The notes: a model not told the origin generated them from the sequence alone. A stretch of DNA of 64,000 nt from Nostoc calcicola FACHB-3891 (GCF_014697355.1 NZ_JACJRQ010000037.1:1-64000); one strand, 5' to 3'. Positions 45,202 to 54,620 are shown, numbered from the stretch's first letter. Program-made: numbers and translations.

Positions 45202-45858
45202 ATGAATCAGATCAGTAGAGACGATGTACGAGAACGGCTAGGCAATATCGATCAGATCCGCGATATTATTTTTGGCACCCAGTTAAGAGACTATGAAAAC
45301 AGATTTAGTAAGCTAGAGTCAGATATCTCTTTATTGCAACAACAAACGCGATCGCATGTTGAACAACTCAAGTCTAACTTTTCGGCTGAACTCAAAGCAG
45401 GATTTGAGACGGTAGAAAAAAAACTGAAATCACTGAACATCACAACTCAAGAAGAAACTCTTGATTTACGGCAACAAGTCGATCGACTCAATAAAAAGTT
45501 CTCTAGCAGCGTTCAATCTCTTGATGACGCGTTAGATAGCCAAACTACCTCAATTCGAGATGAAATCTTTCAAACTAAAGCCCAATTACAAGATGATGTT
45601 ACCGCTTTACGGGATTTAATTTTAGAAGAAATAGATCGCCGTTTTTCACAGTTGACAAACACCAAAGTTTCTAAAGACGATATGGCTGAAACTTTGTTTG
45701 CCTTAGGAATGCGCCTGAAAGAAACTGAATTCATTCCTCAGCTGCGAGAAGCAGCCGATGAACGCAGCAACGATTATACTGCTGTACCACTTTTAGAAAC
45801 TGCAAAGTTATCAAAAGTGTTAGCTCAGTCCAACAGTACAGCAGAATTACATTCTTAA
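45202..45858 (+). CDS. Coiled-coil protein of the GTPase cluster
   Basis: 218 residues, soluble and highly helical. Residues 15-160 form a long coiled coil, with heptads running through FGTQLRDYENRFSKLESDIS and LRQQVDRLNKKFSSSVQSLD. The C-terminal 50 residues are less ordered (NDYTAVPLLETAKLSKVLAQ). It has no recognised domain. It starts after AGGTTTTCCTG with ATG 45202. The gene points towards the roadblock/OmpA protein and the Ras-like GTPase genes and may be an adaptor of that set. The 140 bases to the next gene consist of repeats, so it may or may not share a transcript. Function unknown. Confidence 0.75.
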   Translation: MNQISRDDVRERLGNIDQIRDIIFGTQLRDYENRFSKLESDISLLQQQTRSHVEQLKSNFSAELKAGFETVEKKLKSLNITTQEETLDLRQQVDRLNKKFSSSVQSLDDALDSQTTSIRDEIFQTKAQLQDDVTALRDLILEEIDRRFSQLTNTKVSKDDMAETLFALGMRLKETEFIPQLREAADERSNDYTAVPLLETAKLSKVLAQSNSTAELHS

Positions 45859-45871
45859 TCAAGGCAGAAGA

Positions 45872-45985
45872 TGAGGAGGATGAGGGAGATGAGGGAGATG
45901 AGGGAGAGAAGAGGACAAAGAGAATAACTCCTAACTCCTAACTCCTCACTCCCCAATCCTCATTCCCCACTCCCCACTCCCCACT
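45872..45985. repeat. GAGGGAGATGA and CTCCTAACT arrays
   Basis: GATGAGGGAGATGAGGGAG units, then CTCCTAACTCCTAACTCC, then CCCCACTCCCCACTCC. The array fills the gap between two genes of the GTPase cluster. Confidence 0.88.
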
Positions 45986-45998
45986 CAGATTTATTGGT

Positions 45999-48197
45999 AT
46001 GACTCAGGTGGAAAATTCGATTTCTCAATCTGTTGAGTTAAAACAAGAAGAAGCTGCACAGCTTGATAATTTAGTGCATTTGCTCGTCGAACTCAAAATT
46101 ATCGAATCACCTGAGCAATCTTTTTCTTCATTACCATTAGAAACTAATAACAGCTATGAATTTCTTACAGAAGAAATTGAATTCTTGCAACTTCCTCCAG
46201 TTACAATGGAAGTATGTGAAGCTTATTTAGAGTCTACTTTTAATTCTCTTTCCCATGTACCCAGTTCATCACAAACTGCTGAAGAAGAGTTAGAAAAATC
46301 TGTTGAAATATTCGTATCTTTTGAGGAAATTCCAGACAATTCAGAGGATGCATTACAAAAATTACGACAAATACTGGTTGGAAATGAGTTAGCGTTGTTA
46401 AACAACTTTATCAATCAAATCGAAGAAAAAATAACAAAAGTAGAGCATCAAATTTATGAGCCAAAAGAATTAATAAATCTCCTTTTACCATCATTCTCTG
46501 AACTTTTAAAACTGAAAATTGCTGATTCAAAAGAGGAAATTATAGAGATAATTGCTCCTATTATCGATCGCACGATTCGTAGTCGTACTGAACAGGATAG
46601 AACTAGTATGAGTGAGGCGATCGCACCTGCTGTTCCTCTAGCAATTTCCCAACAAATTATTGTTGCTCCAGAAGAAGTTTCCGATGCGATCGCTCCAGCA
46701 ATGGGACGAGCAATTAAAAAGCAAATTGAAATTGAACAAAACATTGTTGTGGATGCACTCTACCCAATTATTGGCAGTACCATCGCCAAATATATGGCAG
46801 AAACAATCCGTGCCATTAACCGACAAGTCGAAGAAACCCTCAGTGTTGAAGGAATTAAACGCAAAATTCGTGCCAAATTACAGGGAGTTTCTGAAGCAGA
46901 ATTAATCCTTAAAGAAGCTCTGCCATTTACAATTCAAGCCATTTTCTTGATTCATAAAACCTCTGGTTTAATTATCTCAAATATTCAGCGCTCTGACGCA
47001 CAGCAACTTGAAGCTGAAATGGTAGGAGGAATGCTAACGGCAATTCGTAGCTTTGCCAATGATTGCATCAATCAATCGGGAAGTATAACCGAGTTAGATG
47101 CAATTGAATACGGGACATCAAAAATAATTTTAGAAGTTGCAGGCTACTGTTATTTAGCTTTTGTTATTCAAGGAGAACCAAGCAAAAAATTTATTTATAA
47201 AATGCGTCATACCTTCAGTAAAATAATTAAAAACTATGGAAATTTAATTGAAAAATTTGACGGCGATTTAGAGACAATTCCTAGTGAAGTGCATACACTT
47301 CTTAAAGAAATCAAAGAAACAGAAATCCAGCATAAAAATCAAAAAAATAGCTTTGCGCCGTTATTAATATTCAGCTTAACATTTATTAGTAGTATTTTGA
47401 TTCCTTGGGGATTTTGGCAATACCATAGTGGAGTCATACGTTCCATTGAAAATCAAACCTTGCTAGCTCTAACTTCTACTCCCGAATTAGCCGTATATCG
47501 GTTAACAGTGCAGGTAGAACACAATAAATTAAAATTAACAGGACGATTACCTAATCAACTTCTTCGTCACAAAGCCGAAGAAATTGTCAAACTAACGTCT
47601 CCTAATTGGTTGATTGACAATCAAATTTTGTTAGTTGAAGTACCGGCAGATCCTGTATTAGCTGCGGCTGAAGTTAAGCGAGTCACAGGAGTTTTAAATC
47701 AAACAGAAGGTATAGCTATTTCTAGTCAATACGTTGCTGGAAAAGTATCTGTCGAAGGTACTGTTAACTCGATTACAGATGCTAGAACTATTACTCATGC
47801 ATTTGAGCAAATTCCAGGTGTGAAATTTGTGTCTAGCGCAGTGCGAGTAGAACCTTTGCAGATTGAAGTACGATTTTACTTTCAACCAGATTCAGCAAGT
47901 CTAATGAAAGCTGATTTAGAAAAAAAGGTTAAACAAGTCAAACTTTTTCTGAATCAGCACCCAAATCAGCATTTAAAAATCGTTGGTTATAGTTATGACC
48001 ATACTAGTAAAAATACATCTCAAAAATTGGCACTTACACGAGGAAAAGCTGTACAACAAGCATTGATTAAATTAGGTATCGAACCATCTCGTCTACAGGT
48101 TATTGGCAGAACAAATTTACCACCAGGAATTGATGTAAGTCATCCCTTATGGTTGAGTAGGTGTGTTGTTCTAGAACCGATAAACAAGCAATTTTAA
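45999..48197 (+). CDS. Transmembrane protein with roadblock-like, BON and OmpA-like domains
   Basis: 732 residues. The acidic cytoplasmic N-terminus (1-175) is followed by four copies of an amphipathic motif, IAPIIDRTI, IAPAVPLAI, IAPAMGRAI and LYPIIGSTI, at about 181, 205, 229 and 251. Residues 305-410 (FTIQAIFLIHKTSGLIISNI, then EMVGGMLTAIRSFAND) resemble a roadblock/longin-type GTPase-partner fold. One transmembrane helix (about 452-475, LLIFSLTFISSILIPWGFW) leads to two BON domains (485-547 and 554-614). A C-terminal OmpA-like domain (620-732) keeps the peptidoglycan-binding Asp and Arg (VGYSYDHTSKN, LALTRGKAVQQAL). The next gene, 26 bases away, is a Ras-like GTPase. The protein may couple that GTPase to the cell wall. 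Confidence 0.82.
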   Translation: MTQVENSISQSVELKQEEAAQLDNLVHLLVELKIIESPEQSFSSLPLETNNSYEFLTEEIEFLQLPPVTMEVCEAYLESTFNSLSHVPSSSQTAEEELEKSVEIFVSFEEIPDNSEDALQKLRQILVGNELALLNNFINQIEEKITKVEHQIYEPKELINLLLPSFSELLKLKIADSKEEIIEIIAPIIDRTIRSRTEQDRTSMSEAIAPAVPLAISQQIIVAPEEVSDAIAPAMGRAIKKQIEIEQNIVVDALYPIIGSTIAKYMAETIRAINRQVEETLSVEGIKRKIRAKLQGVSEAELILKEALPFTIQAIFLIHKTSGLIISNIQRSDAQQLEAEMVGGMLTAIRSFANDCINQSGSITELDAIEYGTSKIILEVAGYCYLAFVIQGEPSKKFIYKMRHTFSKIIKNYGNLIEKFDGDLETIPSEVHTLLKEIKETEIQHKNQKNSFAPLLIFSLTFISSILIPWGFWQYHSGVIRSIENQTLLALTSTPELAVYRLTVQVEHNKLKLTGRLPNQLLRHKAEEIVKLTSPNWLIDNQILLVEVPADPVLAAAEVKRVTGVLNQTEGIAISSQYVAGKVSVEGTVNSITDARTITHAFEQIPGVKFVSSAVRVEPLQIEVRFYFQPDSASLMKADLEKKVKQVKLFLNQHPNQHLKIVGYSYDHTSKNTSQKLALTRGKAVQQALIKLGIEPSRLQVIGRTNLPPGIDVSHPLWLSRCVVLEPINKQF

Positions 48198-48223
48198 TTT
48201 GAAAGTAACCGTGATTAATAACT

Positions 48224-48748
48224 ATGTCTACAATCTCTAAAAAAATCTGTTTATTTGGTGATTTTGGCGTTGGAAAAACTAGCCTGATTCGCCAATTTGT
48301 CGAATCTCAATTCAGCGATACATATCTTTCAACTGTAGGAGTAAAAATTTCTCGTAAATTGCTTAATTTGTCCAAAAAAGACCAAAATAACGAACAAAAT
48401 TTACAGCTTTTAATTTGGGATATTGAAGGTAGTAATAAGTTTAAAGCTGTCGCTCAAAATTATTTTCAAGGTTCTAAAGGTGCTGTAATAGTTGCTGATG
48501 TGACACAACCAGAAACCCTCAATCATCTCCAAGAACATATTCAGACTTTTTTAGCTGTTAATCCTCAAAGCTATATTGTTGTTGCACTGAACAAATCAGA
48601 TATGATAGCGGCAGAATATTTAGAGAACATCCGCAAAATTTATCAATTTAGTAATCAAACTAATATATTAGATACTTATATAACTTCAGCTAAAACTGGA
48701 AATAATGTTAATGATATATTTCAAACTTTAGCCACTCGTTTAATTTAG
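48224..48748 (+). CDS. Ras/Rab-like small GTPase
   Basis: 174 residues. All G motifs are present: G1 GDFGVGKTS (12-20), G2 Thr37 in STVGVK, G3 WDIEG (66-69), G4 NKSD (123-126) and G5 TSAKTG (about 154-159). The residue after G3, where Ras has catalytic Gln61, is Ser70, which predicts slow intrinsic hydrolysis and need of a partner. There is no lipidation signal. It belongs to the prokaryotic Ras-like group that includes MglA relatives. The gene starts 26 bases after the roadblock/OmpA gene and ends 4 bases before the second hybrid kinase, so the three are certainly one operon. Confidence 0.93.
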   Translation: MSTISKKICLFGDFGVGKTSLIRQFVESQFSDTYLSTVGVKISRKLLNLSKKDQNNEQNLQLLIWDIEGSNKFKAVAQNYFQGSKGAVIVADVTQPETLNHLQEHIQTFLAVNPQSYIVVALNKSDMIAAEYLENIRKIYQFSNQTNILDTYITSAKTGNNVNDIFQTLATRLI

Positions 48749-48752
48749 TCAA

Positions 48753-51167
48753 ATGAACTCATTATCAATAAATGTATTATCTGTATGTGGAATTGAATAT
48801 TTGACAATTGATGAAAGCTTGAAGATTATTGATATCTCTCTGGGACTAAATCATTTTGCCGATATTCCCGATGAAGTAAAGCCAGGTGGTGATGTTCGGA
48901 TTGCGTTTCCAGAATTAGATGGACTTGAAGATATTTTTGATGCAATTCAACAGGGACAGCAAAATAGTTTTGAATTAAAAGGAATTAGGCGATCGCCAGA
49001 TAAATCCTCTCCTTTATATATTGATATTTCTATTACTAAAAACATCCAGAAAGACAATTCTAGTAATTCCCTAATCATTCTTGTGCAAAATGTAACAGAA
49101 CGGATGGTGCTTGAGCAATCTTTATTCCAAGGTGCAAATGAAGCAAATCTTTTGTTACGTAACTTAAAGGCTTCTAAACAATACATCGACCAAATTGTGA
49201 CATCAATGCCAGATGCATTGCTGGTAACAACGCTATCAGGAAATATCAAAAAACTGAATCCAGCGGCGCAAATTTTGTTAGAGTATGATGAAGCGGAACT
49301 CATGGGTCAACCCATCACCAAAGTTCTCAATAAAATCGCAAATATTGAAGTTATTAATATATCAATAAATCCAGATATAAACCATCTAGTCAAAGAGGTA
49401 GAAACGGTTTGTCATACCAAAACTGGTAAAACCATTCCTGTAGATTTTTCATACTCAATCATTCAAACAGAAATTGAACATTTCCAAGGTTATGTTTACA
49501 TTTTGCGAGACATGACCGAACGAAAACAGGCAGAACTTGCTAAACAGCAATTTTTAGCAATGATTAGCCATGAAGTTCGCACTCCAATTACATCGGTAAC
49601 TGGTATGGCGAGTCTATTATTAGATAGTGAATTGACTACTGAACAACGAGACTTTGTTGAAACCATTTACATAAGTGGAAATTCCTTACTCAAAATTATT
49701 AACGATTTCCTTGATTTTTCCAAAATTCAATCAGGCAACCTAGAACTAGAGGAGCAACCTTTTGTTTTGCGAAGTTGCATTAATCAGGCTCTTGATTTGC
49801 TTGCACCTCAAGCTAAAGAAAAAGGATTAAAATTCACATTTTTAGATAATCTACAACTTCCTACTACGATTGTGGGAGATATTACCAGACTGCGCCAAAT
49901 CCTAATTAATTTACTTAGTAATGCTATCAAATTTACCAACACTGGAAGCATAGAAGTTTCAGTTATAGCCCGCAATCAAAGCGATAATAATTATTCTGCT
50001 GCAAATACTTATGAAATTCAGTTTAGTATTAAAGATACAGGCATTGGAATTCCACGCGATCGCCTTGAACGTTTATTTAAAGCCTTCAGTCAAGTAAACT
50101 CCTCCATTACTCGAGAGTATGGTGGTACTGGGTTAGGTCTTGCCATCTGTAAGCAACTGTGCGAGTTAATGGGTGGCAAAATTTGGGTTGAAAGTCAGCT
50201 GAATGCAGGCAGTGTATTTTACTTTACAATTGCCGCTTCTGTAATTCCAGAGGATTCAGGACTTAGGAAGAGCCAGTGCGGTCTTGGTCTTGGGGTTTCC
50301 CCAAATGGAACAACTGGCGTTCAGAATTCAGAATGGGCTATGCCCCGCTGCGCTAACAGAATTCAGGAGTCAGCAGTGAAAAATTACGAAAACAACACCG
50401 ATTTTTTTGTTCCAGATTCTCTGAAATTAAGAATTCTCTTAACCGAAGATAATCTAGTTAATCAAAAAATTGCTTTGAAGCAACTCAAAAGCTTAGGCTA
50501 CAGCGCCGATGTTGCCAATAATGGTCAAGAAGCGTTGGAGGTATTAGAAAAAATCCCTTACGATTTAATTTTGATGGATTGCCAAATGCCAATTCTTGAC
50601 GGTTTAGAAACTACAAAAGAAATTCATCGTTGGCAAGAAAGCCGCTTTGCAAGTGGTCGTCGTCCTGTGGTAATTGCAATGACAGCTAATGCCATGAAAG
50701 AAGACCAACAAATGTGTTTAGATGCAGGCATGGATGACTATTTAAGTAAGCCAGTAATGAAGGAAGATTTGGCAGCAGTACTAAAACATTGGGCAACTAT
50801 AATTTTTAAAGTAAAAGAAACAGATGTCGATTTAGTTGACTTACCAATTGATTGGGAACGCTTGCATCAACTTTCAGAAAACAACCTAGAATTTGAATTA
50901 GAATTACTGCAAATATTTGTTGACGATATTCAACCTCGTTTAGAGATAATTAAAAGAGCGATCGCAGCTGATGACTTTAAGCAATTAGCACTCCAAGCTC
51001 ATCAAATTAAAGGTGCTAGCGCCAATATGGGAATTACAACCATGCATCTGGCAGCAGAAAAACTAGAACAATTAGTCCATCATCAAGAACATGGAAGTAC
51101 TAATAATTTAATCTCAGAGTTAGAAGAGTTTGTTCAACGTATCCAAGAGTTTTTAATCAGGAGGTAG
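48753..51167 (+). CDS. Hybrid histidine kinase, PAS-PAS-HK-REC-HPt
   Basis: 804 residues, soluble. There is an N-terminal PAS-like part (1-125) and a PAS (145-258, with [16 protein letters not shown]). HisKA has [14 protein letters not shown] (His about 272), and HATPase spans about 375-500 ([17 protein letters not shown]). The receiver has [14 protein letters not shown] (Asp about 608), and the HPt has [14 protein letters not shown] (His about 749). Residues about 507-540 are encoded by small dispersed repeats and a GAATTCA array (see 50274-50374), yet the frame is intact. It is coupled to the Ras-like GTPase gene with 4 bases between. The receiver and HPt are nearly identical to those of the kinase at 40339. 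It probably relays to the partner-switch module. Confidence 0.95.
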   Translation: MNSLSINVLSVCGIEYLTIDESLKIIDISLGLNHFADIPDEVKPGGDVRIAFPELDGLEDIFDAIQQGQQNSFELKGIRRSPDKSSPLYIDISITKNIQKDNSSNSLIILVQNVTERMVLEQSLFQGANEANLLLRNLKASKQYIDQIVTSMPDALLVTTLSGNIKKLNPAAQILLEYDEAELMGQPITKVLNKIANIEVINISINPDINHLVKEVETVCHTKTGKTIPVDFSYSIIQTEIEHFQGYVYILRDMTERKQAELAKQQFLAMISHEVRTPITSVTGMASLLLDSELTTEQRDFVETIYISGNSLLKIINDFLDFSKIQSGNLELEEQPFVLRSCINQALDLLAPQAKEKGLKFTFLDNLQLPTTIVGDITRLRQILINLLSNAIKFTNTGSIEVSVIARNQSDNNYSAANTYEIQFSIKDTGIGIPRDRLERLFKAFSQVNSSITREYGGTGLGLAICKQLCELMGGKIWVESQLNAGSVFYFTIAASVIPEDSGLRKSQCGLGLGVSPNGTTGVQNSEWAMPRCANRIQESAVKNYENNTDFFVPDSLKLRILLTEDNLVNQKIALKQLKSLGYSADVANNGQEALEVLEKIPYDLILMDCQMPILDGLETTKEIHRWQESRFASGRRPVVIAMTANAMKEDQQMCLDAGMDDYLSKPVMKEDLAAVLKHWATIIFKVKETDVDLVDLPIDWERLHQLSENNLEFELELLQIFVDDIQPRLEIIKRAIAADDFKQLALQAHQIKGASANMGITTMHLAAEKLEQLVHHQEHGSTNNLISELEEFVQRIQEFLIRR
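50274..50374. repeat. Small dispersed repeats inside a kinase gene
   Basis: A GTGCGGTCTTGGTCTTGGGG...CAACTGGCGT unit is followed by TTCAGAATTCAG heptamers. These are interrupted by GGGCTATGCCCCGCTGCG, a small dispersed repeat. It lies between the HATPase and receiver domains of the hybrid kinase and keeps the frame. Confidence 0.75.
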
Positions 51168-51265
51168 AAGCTCCAGTCTATTTAAAACTAAATTGGCAAA
51201 CTAATAAACTTTGTTCCCCTACCAAAGGTGTTCATCGAATGCATCAATATTTAACATACATAAAA

Positions 51266-51294
51266 AACGGTAGAGCAATTAACAATCTACCGTT
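51266..51294. terminator. Bidirectional-looking intrinsic terminator
   Basis: AACGGTAGA (51266-51274) and TCTACCGTT (51286-51294) form a 9-bp stem with an 11-base loop. It is preceded by AAAAA and followed by GTTTT. It lies between the convergent hybrid kinase and anti-sigma-kinase genes and could serve both. Confidence 0.75.
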
Positions 51295-51432
51295 GTTTTA
51301 AAGCACATAGCAGTTACCAATCGAGCCAGTGCATAATTGTAGCAATGTTATTAGTTTCAATGCCCAAATCTAGGGTGACAGTGAACGAATCTCCTGTTGT
51401 CAGTTACTCGTGTCTAAGAAATAACATAAACT

Positions 51433-51849
51433 TTAGTAATATTTACTAATAAATAAGCAGTAACGATTATCTACTGTCCTCTCATAACTTAATTTATCGG
51501 CAATGGCAGACATGATTTTTAAACCACGTCCACGTTCTTGGTCATTATTTTCAAATTCAGATGTTTGTCGCAATTGTTCTTCTAAATCAAAGCATTCGCC
51601 TTGAGACCAAATGCGAATTTCTATATACTCATTTAAACGCAGAGCTTCCATCTCAATGGGAGTTTCAATGGGTAAATTTTTGTGGGCATGTTCAACAATA
51701 TTAGTAAAGCCCTCTATCAAAAGTGTTTGACATTGCCACCAAATTTCTTTATTGGGAAGACTTGGTTGATTCATCTGCTCGAACCAAGATAAAACTTCAG
51801 GCGAAGCTGTCAGATCTGTGTTGACTTTTAGATAAATTTTCTTACTCAC
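51433..51849 (-). CDS. Anti-sigma-factor-type serine kinase (RsbW/SpoIIAB-like)
   Basis: 138 residues of the GHKL ATPase fold. The N-box is EGFTNIVEHAHKN (E46, N50, H54). The G-box appears as QERGRGLKIMSAIAD near 100-115. Such kinases phosphorylate a STAS antagonist and release or bind a partner such as a sigma factor. The matching STAS protein (53276) and PP2C phosphatase (52065) lie next door, giving a complete partner switch. The gene is divergent from the phosphatase gene, with 215 bases between that include GAATTCAGAAGCC and TCTGAATTC repeats. The kinase partner protein is unknown. Confidence 0.92.
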   Translation of the reverse strand: MSKKIYLKVNTDLTASPEVLSWFEQMNQPSLPNKEIWWQCQTLLIEGFTNIVEHAHKNLPIETPIEMEALRLNEYIEIRIWSQGECFDLEEQLRQTSEFENNDQERGRGLKIMSAIADKLSYERTVDNRYCLFISKYY

Positions 51850-52064
51850 TTATTAACCAATCAAATATTTTAGCAAAACAGAATTCAGAAGCCAGAATTC
51901 TGAATTTTGAACTCTGAATTCTGCATTATTCTTTTAAAATGATCTTATTCGCTAATCAGTTTATTTAATTTGAGTATTTTCACTATACATTCCAAACTAA
52001 ATTTCATATAAGTTAAATGAGAAGGAATACTTATTTTTCATTGTAATTGTAAAACTATAATTTT

Positions 52065-53255
52065 ATGTTTAAAATTCTGGTTATTGATGACGATCCTACA
52101 GTGCGAGCAGTCTTGAAAAGCACACTTAAAAAGCAGGGTTATGATGTGACTGTGGCTAGTAATGGTGAAGAAGGAATTACACAAGCACAACTGCTACGCC
52201 CTGCTTTGATTATCTGTGATTGGATGATGTCTCAGGTAGATGGGCTAGAAGTATGTCGGCGAATTAGAGTAGATCCAGAGTTGGCGACTACGTTTTTTAT
52301 TTTATTGACAGCTAGAGGAGCAGCTCGAGGAGAGGAAGAAGATAGAGTTAGGGGACTTGACGCTGGAGCAGACGAGTTTATCTCTAAACCAATAGAGATG
52401 AATGAATTGAAAGCAAGAGTCAGAGCAGGACTAAGGTTACACCAGCTCAATCAGGATTTACAAAGTAAAAAGCAAGCTTTGGAAACACTCAATCAGGATT
52501 TACGAACCCAAAAGCAAATTCTAGAAGCAGAATTGGCTGAAGCCGCTGATTATGTGCGATCGCTTCTACCTTCACCGCTTGTAGGAGCAGTAACTACAGA
52601 AGATTTGTTTATTCCTTCAGCACAGCTAGGCGGTGATTGCTTTGGCCATAATTGGATCGACGACGATCGTTTGGCAATTTATTTGTTAGATGTATCAGGA
52701 CATGGAGTGGGTTCAGCACTCTTATCGGTATCAGTGCTGAATGTTTTGCGATCGCAATCTCTACCAAACACAAACTTTTGTCAACCCAGTCAAGTCCTAA
52801 AAGCCCTCAATCATGCCTTCCAAATGAGGAAGCACGGTGATAAATACTTCACAATTTGGTATGGAGTTTATCACCGCCTGAAACGTCAACTCATTTATGC
52901 CAACGCCGGACATCCACCTGCTTTACTTTTATCTAGTACCTCTACAAAAAATATCCAAGTTCAACAGCTAACTTCTTTAGATTTACCAATTGGCTTTTTA
53001 CCTGATGTTGAATTTGAAAATGCTGTTTTTGAAATCAAAGAAAACAGCACCTTATATATTTTTAGTGATGGTGCTTATGAAATTCAGCAGCCAGATGGTA
53101 AGATTTTAGGCCTTGATGCTTTCATTAACTTATTAACCACATGTAGTCAAACAAATATCTGTAACCTCAATCAACTCTTAGCGAATATTCTCAGCTTCAA
53201 TGCTCAAAATAATCTTGATGATGACTTATCTTTAGTAAAAGTTAACTTTGGCTAA
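52065..53255 (+). CDS. Response regulator with PP2C (RsbU/SpoIIE) phosphatase domain
   Basis: 396 residues. The receiver (1-125) keeps DDD8-10 and phosphoacceptor Asp52 in ICDWMMSQVDG and the FISKP lysine. A coiled-coil linker (125-165, HQLNQDLQSKKQALETLNQD) follows, then a SpoIIE-type phosphatase (about 170-396). The phosphatase shows LGGDCFGH, LDVSGHGVGSALLS, IFSDGAYEIQQ and LDDDLSLVKV, all metal ligands present. It should dephosphorylate the STAS antagonist, with activity set by receiver phosphorylation, probably from the hybrid kinases next door. It converges with the STAS gene 20 bases away. The layout resembles the hormogonium partner switch HmpU-HmpV-HmpW of Nostoc punctiforme. Confidence 0.94.
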   Translation: MFKILVIDDDPTVRAVLKSTLKKQGYDVTVASNGEEGITQAQLLRPALIICDWMMSQVDGLEVCRRIRVDPELATTFFILLTARGAARGEEEDRVRGLDAGADEFISKPIEMNELKARVRAGLRLHQLNQDLQSKKQALETLNQDLRTQKQILEAELAEAADYVRSLLPSPLVGAVTTEDLFIPSAQLGGDCFGHNWIDDDRLAIYLLDVSGHGVGSALLSVSVLNVLRSQSLPNTNFCQPSQVLKALNHAFQMRKHGDKYFTIWYGVYHRLKRQLIYANAGHPPALLLSSTSTKNIQVQQLTSLDLPIGFLPDVEFENAVFEIKENSTLYIFSDGAYEIQQPDGKILGLDAFINLLTTCSQTNICNLNQLLANILSFNAQNNLDDDLSLVKVNFG

Positions 53256-53275
53256 TATACTAAAATCTGTATATT

Positions 53276-53605
53276 TCAATTTTGCATTGCTAGTACTTGG
53301 CGATTGAATTCTTCTTGGTCAGCAAAAGTTTGAAAAATCCTATCCATTTTAGTCAGTTCAAATAACATCCTGACTTGATCGTTGATAGAACATACGAAAA
53401 GTCTGCCATCAGCTTTTCGTACCATTTGCATTGCTGATACTAAAGCGCCTAAACCAGAGCTATCGATAAACTTTACTTCTTTGAGATCGAGCAATAAGAT
53501 ATCGGCTCCATTTGCTAAAATTTCGTTAACTTCACGACGCAGTTCATTACCTCTAATACCATCTAAAATTCCAGATAATTCTAGGACTGTCACACTTAAA
53601 TTCAT
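53276..53605 (-). CDS. STAS-domain anti-sigma-factor antagonist (RsbV/SpoIIAA-like)
   Basis: 109 residues. KEVKFIDSSGLGALVSAMQM holds the conserved DSSG, whose Ser (49 or 50) is the phosphorylation site. LLLDLKEV precedes it. It is expected to bind the anti-sigma-type kinase when unphosphorylated and to be reset by the PP2C protein. It converges with the phosphatase gene. Upstream on its strand lies an AT-rich gap with a degenerate CCCCGACTTTT hairpin. It is the likely output switch of the module, acting on an unknown effector. Confidence 0.93.
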   Translation of the reverse strand: MNLSVTVLELSGILDGIRGNELRREVNEILANGADILLLDLKEVKFIDSSGLGALVSAMQMVRKADGRLFVCSINDQVRMLFELTKMDRIFQTFADQEEFNRQVLAMQN

Positions 53606-53735
53606 GGTTGTATTTCCCGAATATTTGTTTGGTAATTATATCTTTATATTTTGGCATTGAGCTAATAAAAACTGCAATAGTTATAGTCATATTTTTTTGC
53701 TATTTAAGAGTAAAAAATATTTAGTTAAAAGTTAT

Positions 53736-53764
53736 ATCCCCGACTTTTTTTAAAAGTTGGGGAT
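53736..53764. repeat. Degenerate ATCCCCGACTT hairpin
   Basis: ATCCCCGACTTTT pairs with AAAAGTTGGGGAT with one G-T pair. It is a diverged relative of the hairpin at 5097-5129. It lies between the STAS gene start and the PIG-L gene end, and might also act as a terminator for the minus-strand PIG-L transcript. Confidence 0.6.
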
Positions 53765-53801
53765 TTGATAAACACAAATTTTAACAAATTAAATAGGATT
53801 A

Positions 53802-54545
53802 TTATATGCCTAACCAGTCTTGCTTAATTACTTGTTTGTTACTATTTGCTATTGCGGTAAAAAAGCTAGCGTCAACCCATTGGCGAGAAATTTCAAAAGC
53901 TTCAAAATACCCATCTTTCTGACCTAATTCACGTGCCCAAAAACGAGATAAAACAAGTATAGCATCGAGTTGCATAAATGCTTTGTTTGCTTCTGATTCA
54001 TAACAACCAATAGCTGCGACTTTTTCCTGAATTACAGAGGTGATATCCACAAAAAAGTTTGGTTCAAAACCACGCAAAAAAACAGATGGTGCTGAATACC
54101 ACAAAGGTATGTTTTTGCGGGTAGCAACATTAGAAACTGCGATCGCACACACTTCATGATCTCTATGTCCATATTTTTCAGGTTGAGGTGCGTGAGTAAT
54201 AATCAAATCTGGATGCCAACGCCCAATAGCTTCTTCAGCAACTCTAATCACTGCTTGTGTTGAGAAATTGCACTCTTCAAGTGCGTGAAATTCGTAACTT
54301 GCACCGATGATTTTACCAGCTGCATCTGCTTCTTGATGACGTGTACCCTTAATAGACGAACTAGAAAGACTACCATCAGTCAAAATTAAGCAAAGAACAT
54401 TCCATCCTGCCTTAGACATTAAACTGAGAGTACCAGCAGCAGGTAGTACTTCATCATCAGCATGAGCATAAATTGTTAACACAGTTCGCTGACCAAAGTT
54501 GTTACAGTCTAAATGATTATTCATGGCTGTTTTCGAGTTTGTCAT
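53802..54545 (-). CDS. PIG-L family deacetylase
   Basis: 247 residues of the LmbE/PIG-L fold, which removes acetyl groups from N-acetylglucosamine-type substrates using zinc. The metal motif is LTIYAHADDEVLPAAG (AHADDE), with GHRDHEVCAIAVSNV supplying the second His. GSLSSSSIKGTRHQEADAAG and TDGS precede it. No signal peptide is present, so the substrate is cytoplasmic, such as a nucleotide sugar or lipid-linked sugar. The start ATG 54545 lies inside a GTCATTT heptamer array. ATG 54524 (MNNHLD) is also possible. It follows the cellulose-synthase-like gene by 75 bases and may share its transcript, which suggests modification of the polysaccharide. Confidence 0.88.
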   Translation of the reverse strand: MTNSKTAMNNHLDCNNFGQRTVLTIYAHADDEVLPAAGTLSLMSKAGWNVLCLILTDGSLSSSSIKGTRHQEADAAGKIIGASYEFHALEECNFSTQAVIRVAEEAIGRWHPDLIITHAPQPEKYGHRDHEVCAIAVSNVATRKNIPLWYSAPSVFLRGFEPNFFVDITSVIQEKVAAIGCYESEANKAFMQLDAILVLSRFWARELGQKDGYFEAFEISRQWVDASFFTAIANSNKQVIKQDWLGI

Positions 54546-54620
54546 TTGTCATTTGTCATTGGGCAAGGAGTTAAGAGTAAAAGTTTATTCTCCCCCTACC
54601 TCCCCTGCTCCCCATCTCCC

